A DNA stretch of 7,780 bases, from positions 1 to 7,780 of the forward strand of contig DHTF01000099.1 in NCBI GenBank assembly GCA_002411515.1. Direction: 5' to 3'. The position numbers and the translations under genes were made by a program. Position 1 is the stretch's first letter. Each line of letters starts with the position of its first letter. Source of the DNA: Proteiniphilum sp. UBA5267. Lineage in GTDB: Bacteria > Bacteroidota > Bacteroidia > Bacteroidales > Dysgonomonadaceae. Shown piece by piece: positions 1 to 6,256 of the stretch. Below the pieces are notes generated by a model, which saw nothing but the letters and a program-made list of their open reading frames with translations, had not been told where the DNA came from and searched no databases.

Positions 1-16
1 TCAAAGGTTTACCTAT

Positions 17-39
17 CACAAGCTTGTGCTCGTGCACAA
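17..39. repeat. Two overlapping palindromes at the predicted start site of the leftward promoter
   Basis: CACAAGCTTGTG (17-28) is a perfect 12-bp palindrome. It overlaps a second dyad, TTGTGC-TCGT-GCACAA (24-39), so the CACAA/TTGTG half-site occurs three times in alternating orientation. The second dyad covers the end of the -7 box and the predicted start site, and the first lies in the first bases of the transcript. This position would suit an operator, or a small hairpin in the 5' leader. Symmetry is seen; function is inferred, and chance cannot be excluded for sites this short. Confidence 0.4.
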
Positions 40-67
40 AGGTACAATTTATTTTTTTATACACAAA
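37..67 (-). promoter_or_regulatory. Bacteroidota-type sigma-70 promoter, reading leftward out of the window
   Basis: On the minus strand, TTTG (67 to 64) is followed after exactly 19 bp by TACCTTTG (44 to 37). This fits the known Bacteroidota primary-sigma consensus TTTG-N19-21-TAnnTTTG with no mismatch. The spacer is very AT-rich. Transcription would start near position 30 and run left, so a divergent gene must lie just beyond the window. Its identity is unknown. The match and spacing are seen directly; activity is inferred. Confidence 0.7.
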
Positions 68-367
68 TAAATTATCTTTTAACGATGTAATCGAACTTAT
101 TTGATCTCCCCATTTCTGTAATACTTATACGTTGCTCTTCGTGGAAGTAGCTACAGATTTATGGGTAAAAGATATAAATTGATAAAAAAGCTGCGTATCT
201 TTAAGGCATGACAATGAAACGATTGATCATTTATCTGTTCACGATACTGTTTTTTTGGGGAACGACCAATGTATAGCCTCTGGCTTTCCCTGCTTATTTG
301 TAGAGTGCCCTATGCAGGGAGGTAAAATGGAACAGCCTCTGGATTTTTTTTCAAATATTGTCGGACA
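68..367. other. AT-rich intergenic/leader region between divergent transcription units
   Basis: No complete gene is visible in these 300 bases. The stretch separates the leftward promoter from the first enzyme gene and should contain the promoter of the rightward operon, but I find no full TTTG-N19-21-TAnnTTTG match on the plus strand. The nearest -7-like site is TATCTTTA (196-203), which lacks a TTTG at the right distance. Other contents: the 22-codon signal-peptide-like ORF at 208-276; a 7-bp inverted repeat TCCCTGC/GCAGGGA (287-293 and 314-320) with a 20-nt loop; a 9-bp direct repeat AGCCTCTGG at 275-283 and 334-342; and a run of eight T at 344-351. No tRNA or known riboswitch is recognisable. 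Confidence 0.6.
208..276 (+). pseudogene. Orphan signal-peptide-like 22-codon ORF (gene remnant or leader peptide)
   Basis: The ORF begins ATG ACA ATG AAA CGA and stops at TAG (274-276). From its second Met (214) it reads MKRLIIYLFTILFFWG, a textbook signal-peptide start: two basic residues, then a long hydrophobic stretch. The frame then closes with no mature protein. AAGG lies just before the first ATG. It may be the 5' stump of a decayed secreted-protein gene, a translated leader of the operon, or chance in AT-rich DNA. Reading on through the TAG or shifting frame gives nothing recognisable before the next stop. The peptide character is seen; translation is unproven. Confidence 0.25.
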
Positions 368-2515
368 ATGAATAAAAAAGCAAGAATGAGAAATGCAATT
401 TGTGTGCTTTTGACAGGGTTGTTGTTATCTTGCGGAGTCAATCAAACGGAGAAGATCGACCGACAGGCGCTGGTAGCGCGAAACAGTCCCAAAGTAACCG
501 CATTCGACAAACACGCTTCTCTCTCCCTGGGGAATGGGAACTTCGCCTTTACTACCGATGCCACCGGACTACAGTCATTCCCCGAGATCTATGCGAATGG
601 CGTGCCTTTGGGAACACAATCGCAATGGGGATGGCACAGCTTCCCCAACAGGGAGAACTACAAACCTGAAGAAGCTCTAAAGAATTACAATTTCAGAGGT
701 CGCGAGGAACCCTATGCAGTGCAGTTCAACGAACCGGGAAGAGCACAGGAGGCAGCCAATTACTACCGGGTCAATCCACACCGTCTCCATTTGAGGTATG
801 TGGGACTGGAGCTCACCGATGATAACGGGGAGCCAATGGCACCTGTACAGATAAGCGGTATCAGTCAGAAACTTAATCTATGGGAAGGTATCCTTCACAG
901 CCGTTTTATGGTGGACAATGATTCTGCTTCCGTCACTACTGCCGAACATCCCGAAAAAGACCTGCTGGCAGCAAAACTAAACTCCTCTCTGATAGGCAAA
1001 GGGAGGATGAAGGTGCATTTCCGGTTTCCGTATCCTACCGGTGCCCATTCCGATGATGCCACCGACTGGACTGTACCGGAAAAGCACCGTACCGAGATCC
1101 TATCTCAGGATGCACATACCTTTATCCTGAAAAGAACGCTCGATGAAACCACTTATTACGTTAGGGTGACCCACGAAGGAGAAGCTACCTTAACAGAGAA
1201 AGAACCACACTATTTTGTGTTGAAGCCCCGGGCTGACCCTTTCGCGTTCACCTGCGAATTTTTGGAGGACCTGCCACAGCAGGCCGATAACAATTGCCAG
1301 GCAGTGATGAATGCTTCCTCACGCTACTGGATCTCATTCTGGCAGGATGGTGCTGCGGTAGATTTTTCCGATTGTACCGATAAGCGTGCTCGAGAACTGG
1401 AGCGTCGCGTGGTACTTTCACAATATCTGATGGCTATCCAGTCGGCTGGGGTCTATCCTCCCCAGGAGACTGGGCTTACTTACAACAGCTGGTATGGTAA
1501 GTTTCACCTCGAGATGCACTGGTGGCATGCCGTTCATTTTGCACTCTGGAACAGAGCAGAACTACTGGAGAGAAGCATGGACTGGTACGCTGATGCATAC
1601 CCCAATGCCAAGGCAATTGCCGAAAGACAAGGTTTTGAGGGCGCCCGTTGGATGAAGATGACCGACCCTTCGGCTATCGAAGCACCTTCGAAGGTGGGTT
1701 CGTTCCTGATCTGGCAGCAACCCCACTTCATTTATCTGGCAGAACTGATTTACCGCAACAATCCGTCACAGGAGGTGCTTGATCGATATGGCTTCCTGGT
1801 GGCGGAAACCGCGAAGTTTATGGCCTCTTTTGCTACCTACGATGAGCTGGAGGGGCGTTACCTGCTTAAAGGGATTATCCCGGCACAGGAGACCCTGCGC
1901 GCTTCCGAAACAATCAACCCGCCGTTTGAATTGTCTTACTGGCTCCATGGAATGACCATGGCACAACGCTGGAGAGAGCGCAAGGGCCAACAGCGCGATC
2001 CCAAGTGGGATGAACTCATCGACAAGCTCTCACCACTCGCCTACAATGACGACGGGCTTTATCTGGCTTCGGAAGATGCGGTGGACACTTATAAGGATAT
2101 CCGCTTCACCTCCGATCACCCCGCCGTGCTAGGTGCGCTGGGAATGATGCCTCAGAATAAACTGGTGAGAACCGATTACATGCAAAATACACTCAACTGG
2201 ATCTGGGAGAATTGGAACTGGGATAAGACCTGGGGATGGGACTACCCGATGACCGCCATGAGCGCTGCCCGATTGGGTGATCCGGAGAAAGCAGTAGGTG
2301 CCCTGCTGATGGATAAACGCACCAACACCTATCTGCTAAATGGGCACAACTACCAGGATGAAAGGCTGCGGGTTTACCTGCCCGGTAATGGGGGGCTGCT
2401 TACCGCAGTGGCCATGATGTGTGCCGGTTGGGATGGAAACCAGGAGATGAATCCTGGCTTCCCCAAAGATGGTACGTGGAAGGTAAAATGGGAGGGCCTT
2501 AAACCCATGCCCTGA
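368..2515 (+). CDS. GH65-like six-hairpin glycosidase, predicted lipoprotein
   Basis: This 715-residue protein is probably a secreted glycoside hydrolase of uncharacterised specificity. Residues 1-22 form a lipoprotein signal with lipobox LLSC and Cys22 as the lipidation site; Met7 is an alternative start that keeps it. The N-terminal half (LGNGNFAFTTDATGLQ at 54-69, then beta-rich) resembles the beta-sandwich of GH65-type enzymes. The C-terminal half looks like an (alpha/alpha)6 barrel: SWYGKFHLEMHWW (374-386), then GIIPAQET (502-509), whose Glu508 sits where GH65 places its general acid. A Trp-rich segment (611-624) precedes GWDYP, and NGHNYQDER (658-666) with LPGNGG (671-676) closes the barrel. 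I do not see the Ser/His phosphate-binding pattern of GH65 phosphorylases, so an inverting hydrolase is more likely, perhaps using Glu665 or Asp625 as base. It leads the operon, 51 bp ahead of the DUF4450 gene. Gene and export are secure; the GH65 relation is moderate and the substrate unknown. Confidence 0.8.
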   Translation: MNKKARMRNAICVLLTGLLLSCGVNQTEKIDRQALVARNSPKVTAFDKHASLSLGNGNFAFTTDATGLQSFPEIYANGVPLGTQSQWGWHSFPNRENYKPEEALKNYNFRGREEPYAVQFNEPGRAQEAANYYRVNPHRLHLRYVGLELTDDNGEPMAPVQISGISQKLNLWEGILHSRFMVDNDSASVTTAEHPEKDLLAAKLNSSLIGKGRMKVHFRFPYPTGAHSDDATDWTVPEKHRTEILSQDAHTFILKRTLDETTYYVRVTHEGEATLTEKEPHYFVLKPRADPFAFTCEFLEDLPQQADNNCQAVMNASSRYWISFWQDGAAVDFSDCTDKRARELERRVVLSQYLMAIQSAGVYPPQETGLTYNSWYGKFHLEMHWWHAVHFALWNRAELLERSMDWYADAYPNAKAIAERQGFEGARWMKMTDPSAIEAPSKVGSFLIWQQPHFIYLAELIYRNNPSQEVLDRYGFLVAETAKFMASFATYDELEGRYLLKGIIPAQETLRASETINPPFELSYWLHGMTMAQRWRERKGQQRDPKWDELIDKLSPLAYNDDGLYLASEDAVDTYKDIRFTSDHPAVLGALGMMPQNKLVRTDYMQNTLNWIWENWNWDKTWGWDYPMTAMSAARLGDPEKAVGALLMDKRTNTYLLNGHNYQDERLRVYLPGNGGLLTAVAMMCAGWDGNQEMNPGFPKDGTWKVKWEGLKPMP

Positions 2516-2566
2516 ATAGGATAGTTAGGATGGCATGATGGGATTCCTGCTTAATATTTTTTTTCT

Positions 2567-5500
2567 ATGAGGTACCTTTTTACTTTTATACTGCTGCTGT
2601 GTATTGTTCCTATTTTGCGAGCACAACCAGCTGGTTACAGGCACGAGGTGTCCCGGGAACTGCGATATACCCCTGAAGGGGATGATTTCGTGATTGTGAA
2701 CGGTGACAAACGCTTCAACAGGGCACTCTATGGCACCAACACAGCTTTCCGGGTTGAGACAGGTGATGTGCCTGAGTTTGGACTCTTTATGCCGCACATG
2801 GGCGGAAACATACAACTAGGCCTTCTCTCTGGAGATAAAAGCCTCTGGCTGAACGATGCCCGGCATATCAAATCGCGATACAGAGCCGGCAGCAGAATCT
2901 ACGAGATTAAGGATCCCTTGCTGGACAATGGACAGATTACCATCATCACACTGGCCATGGCCGATGCCGAGGGAATCATCGTACAGATCGAATCCAAAAA
3001 CCTTCCTGCCGGAAGCATGTTGATTACCACCTTCGGTGGAGCCAGCAACAGTCGTTTTTCCAGAAACGGGGATCTGGGTGTGGATGATCCCGAGGCTTTT
3101 TCCCTGAAACCTGAAGCCTGTGAAGGAAATGTTTTCACCTATCATGATGAGTCGTTCCGTCTAACTTATGGTGCTGGCACACGCGGCGGTCCCAGCAACA
3201 CGGTGGGAGCCTTTTCTCAAGGAACTACACTGAAGAGTGGTTCACCCTACTGCATGGAGTCGGTTTGCACCCTGCTACAGTCGGAAGCAACCGGCAGCAA
3301 ACCAATCCTGGTGGCTCAAACCCCGCTGACAGGCAATCTTGTTTATTTCGCCATCAAAGCGGAAGACAATCTAACGCTCTCGCCGACAATGCTTGCTCCT
3401 CTTTTTAACAAAGCCGAAGAAAGAAGAGCAACCGTTGCCTCCTCGTTGGTGATGTACACACCCGATCCCTTTCTGAATACGCTGGGAGGTGTGTTGAGCA
3501 TTGCAGCCGATGGAATCTGGGACGATGAAACCCAGGTGTGGCAGCATGGCGCCATTGGCTGGCGTATGCCCCTCAACGGATGGAGAGCTGCCTATACCGA
3601 TGATGCCATTGGCTGGCATGAGAGAGCCAGAAAACATTTCAACGGATATGCCGCATCGCAGGTGACCACTGTGGAGCCACTGATTCCACATCCGGCACAG
3701 GACAGCACGCTGAATCTCACCCGTGCGGAAAAGCGATGGGGTACACAGATGTACAGCAACGGTTACATCTCCCGCAACCCGCGTAACAGCAACCAGATGC
3801 ATCATTACGACATGAACCTGGTCTATATCGATGAACTGCTCTGGCATTTTAAATGGACGGGCGATATGGACTATCTGAAAGTAATGTGGCCTGTGTTGAA
3901 ACGACACCTCGCCTGGGAGAAAAGAAACTTCGATCCCGATAACGACGGTCTCTATGACGCCTATGCCTGCATCTGGGCCAGCGATGCACTGCAGTACAAC
4001 AGCGGGGGAGTCACCTATTCCTCTGCCTACAACTACCGGGCAAACCGGATGGCTGCAGAGATCGCGGAGAAGATAGACGAAGATCCGAGACCCTACTACA
4101 ATGAAGCCGACAAGATTTTGCAGGCGATCAATAATATTCTCTGGTTACCCGAGAAGGGGTGGTGGGCAGAGTACAGAGATTTCATGGGCAACCAGATGAT
4201 ACACCCCCAGGCCGGTGTCTGGAGTGTTTATCATGCCATCGATTCCGATATCCATACCCCTTTCCAGGCTTATCAGGCCACACGTTATATCGACGAAGAG
4301 ATACCCCATATTCCGGTGAGAGCCAAAGGACTGGAAGATGAGCGTTATCAAACCATCGCCACCACCAACTGGTTGCCCTACTCCTGGTCGGTGAACAACG
4401 TAGCCTTCGCGGAGGTGGCCCATACCAGTCTTGCCTACTGGCAGGCCGGCAGAAACGAGGAAGCATTCAACCTCTTCAAAAGCAACATCCTCGATGGAAT
4501 GTACCTGGGGTCGAGTCCCGGTAATATCGGTCAGATCAGTTTCTACGATGCTGCAAGGGGAGAGTGTTACCGCGACTTCGGCGATCCCATTGGAGTATAC
4601 TCCCGGGCACTTATTCAGGGCCTCTATGGGATTCTACCTGATGCGATGAATGACAAGCTGGTTATCCGTCCGGGATTCCCTGCTGATTGGGAGTATGCCT
4701 CCCTGAAAACTGCCACCGTAGATTTTAATTTCAGGAGAGAACTGCAGACCGATTATTACACCGTAATTCCTTCTTTTGAAAGAAAGATGGCTCTTACGCT
4801 CCAGCTAAAAGCACCATACGACCGGATCAAATATATTCTGGTGAATGGTGAAAAAGCCGACTGGCAACTTATTGAAACGGTGGGAGACGTAATGATTCAG
4901 ATCACATGCGATCCTGCCGCCGAGTACCGGATTACCATTGAATGGGGAGGTGAAAAGATCGACAAGGGGCAGTCGGAGTATGTAGTTGCCCGTGGTGACA
5001 GTCTGACTATCCAAAGCAATGGGCCTGTGATGGAGTTGTATGATCCACAACAGCTATTGCAAGATGCAGTTCTTACAGAAGGAACAGTTACAAGCATAGT
5101 TACCGGAACAGTGAAAGGTGCTTTGGGGCATAGGACGATCTTTCTGAAAACCGCCCAGGGCGACCTTTCGTGGTGGAAAGCCGTGGCAGTGGAAGTCACC
5201 GAACCGTTCGACGTGATATACAACCCTGAAGAGGAACGGCTCAACTTCACTATCATCAACCATACGAATCAACCCGCCCGAATAGAGTTGAAAGTAAACG
5301 GTTACATGCTCCACCCTGCAGTGATGATCCCTGCAAAAGGGAAGTCAGCCTCCTTCACACTGCCTGAGCAATATGCCCGCATGGGTAACAACATGTTGGA
5401 AATGAGTAGCAACGGGACCACCCTCTTTTCCCGGAATATCATCAACTGGAATATCCGCAATCACCAGGCAACGTACGAACCCATCTGCATGGATCAATAT

Positions 5501-6190
5501 CTGAATGCCGCTGTCAACCAGATCTTCACACAGGAATATCTCTCGCCTCGCTCTCCCTATACCACCTTGCAGATACCAAAACAGGGTATCGGCGAATGGT
5601 GTCATCCCGCTCTTACAGCGGAGATCGATGATACGGGTCTTAGAAGATCGAGCAAAGACAATATTTTTCAAACACCCTTTGGGATACCCTTCCGCACTCC
5701 TTCCGATCTACAACAAAACATCGCCTTCACGAGCCTGTGGGATAACTACCCGGAGGAGGTGGTTATACCACTGAGCGGTAAATCGTCTCATGCCTATCTG
5801 CTGATGGCAGGTACCACCAACCACATGCAGGCACATGTGCCCAATGGTGAGGTGGTTGTTCGCTACACAGATGGAAGCGAATCGCTACTGACGCTGGTGA
5901 ATCCCGAAAATTGGGTACCCATAGAACAGGATTTCTACTTCGATGGGGCGGCATTCCGGTCGGATCTTCCTCGTCCCTATCGGGTAGCGTTGAAGAGCGG
6001 AAAGGCAAGCTGCAATTTCAATGAAGATATACCCACCGACGAAGTATATGGCAGATCGATCGAGGGTGGCGCCGGCGTGATACTCGATCTCCCGCTCGAT
6101 CCGCTAAAGGAGCTGGAGAGTCTACGGGTGAAAACCATTGCCAACGAAGTCATCATTGGGTTGATGTCGGTTACATTGGTGCGATCATGA
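2567..6190 (+). CDS. DUF4450-domain giant secreted glycosidase-like protein
   Basis: This is a 1,207-residue secreted protein. Residues 1-19 are a type I-like signal peptide with likely cleavage at LRA-Q20. The next roughly 200 residues (RELRYTPEGDDFVIVNGDKR, later MPHMGGNIQLGL) match my recollection of DUF4450. Residues about 380-700 look like an (alpha/alpha)6 barrel: DPDNDGLYD (456-464), IWASDALQ (469-476), an aromatic NWLPYSWSVNNVAFAEV stretch with Glu616, and RGECYRDFGDP (664-674) with Glu666. Such Asp/Glu-rich loops are typical of six-hairpin glycosidases; which residues are catalytic is a guess. After LVIRPGFP comes a long beta-rich tail. Its last part (about 1030-1205, with PFGIPFRTP and AYLLMAGTT) resembles a jelly-roll carbohydrate-binding module. 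The start follows an AT-rich stretch with eight T and no clear ribosome site. Between a GH65-like and a GH28 gene, it likely cleaves another linkage of the same glycan. Coding status is certain; no activity can be assigned. Confidence 0.85.
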   Translation: MRYLFTFILLLCIVPILRAQPAGYRHEVSRELRYTPEGDDFVIVNGDKRFNRALYGTNTAFRVETGDVPEFGLFMPHMGGNIQLGLLSGDKSLWLNDARHIKSRYRAGSRIYEIKDPLLDNGQITIITLAMADAEGIIVQIESKNLPAGSMLITTFGGASNSRFSRNGDLGVDDPEAFSLKPEACEGNVFTYHDESFRLTYGAGTRGGPSNTVGAFSQGTTLKSGSPYCMESVCTLLQSEATGSKPILVAQTPLTGNLVYFAIKAEDNLTLSPTMLAPLFNKAEERRATVASSLVMYTPDPFLNTLGGVLSIAADGIWDDETQVWQHGAIGWRMPLNGWRAAYTDDAIGWHERARKHFNGYAASQVTTVEPLIPHPAQDSTLNLTRAEKRWGTQMYSNGYISRNPRNSNQMHHYDMNLVYIDELLWHFKWTGDMDYLKVMWPVLKRHLAWEKRNFDPDNDGLYDAYACIWASDALQYNSGGVTYSSAYNYRANRMAAEIAEKIDEDPRPYYNEADKILQAINNILWLPEKGWWAEYRDFMGNQMIHPQAGVWSVYHAIDSDIHTPFQAYQATRYIDEEIPHIPVRAKGLEDERYQTIATTNWLPYSWSVNNVAFAEVAHTSLAYWQAGRNEEAFNLFKSNILDGMYLGSSPGNIGQISFYDAARGECYRDFGDPIGVYSRALIQGLYGILPDAMNDKLVIRPGFPADWEYASLKTATVDFNFRRELQTDYYTVIPSFERKMALTLQLKAPYDRIKYILVNGEKADWQLIETVGDVMIQITCDPAAEYRITIEWGGEKIDKGQSEYVVARGDSLTIQSNGPVMELYDPQQLLQDAVLTEGTVTSIVTGTVKGALGHRTIFLKTAQGDLSWWKAVAVEVTEPFDVIYNPEEERLNFTIINHTNQPARIELKVNGYMLHPAVMIPAKGKSASFTLPEQYARMGNNMLEMSSNGTTLFSRNIINWNIRNHQATYEPICMDQYLNAAVNQIFTQEYLSPRSPYTTLQIPKQGIGEWCHPALTAEIDDTGLRRSSKDNIFQTPFGIPFRTPSDLQQNIAFTSLWDNYPEEVVIPLSGKSSHAYLLMAGTTNHMQAHVPNGEVVVRYTDGSESLLTLVNPENWVPIEQDFYFDGAAFRSDLPRPYRVALKSGKASCNFNEDIPTDEVYGRSIEGGAGVILDLPLDPLKELESLRVKTIANEVIIGLMSVTLVRS

Positions 6191-6256
6191 ATGAACAAAA
6201 ATGTACAGAGTTTCAGGACTTCCTTTCTTTATCTTTCAAGAAAAACTTACCATACA

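Noticed and set aside
2..9. Second -7-like box (AACCTTTG on the minus strand)
   Set aside because: It has a mismatch at the first base and no TTTG element at 19-21 bp upstream, so it is unlikely to be a second promoter.
344..351. Run of eight T as an intrinsic terminator
   Set aside because: No stable GC-rich stem directly precedes it. The 7-bp inverted repeat ends 23 bases upstream, and the next gene starts 17 bases after.
400..669. 89-codon plus-strand frame inside the first gene
   Set aside because: It is an out-of-frame shadow of the GH65-like gene and its peptide has no recognisable pattern.
2525..2815. 96-codon minus-strand frame spanning the gap between the first two genes
   Set aside because: Most of it is antisense to the DUF4450 signal peptide and N-terminus, and the peptide shows no family pattern. 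The 51-bp gap alone cannot hold a gene.
3371..3907. 178-codon open frame on the minus strand
   Set aside because: It lies wholly within the DUF4450 gene, in antisense. The translation has low-complexity His/Val/Met-rich text without domain features, and the plus-strand frame is clearly coding there.
6191..6256. N-terminal extension of the GH28 gene to the ATG at 6191
   Set aside because: It would put 22 polar residues before a standard signal peptide. The ATG at 6257 gives a normal secreted start.
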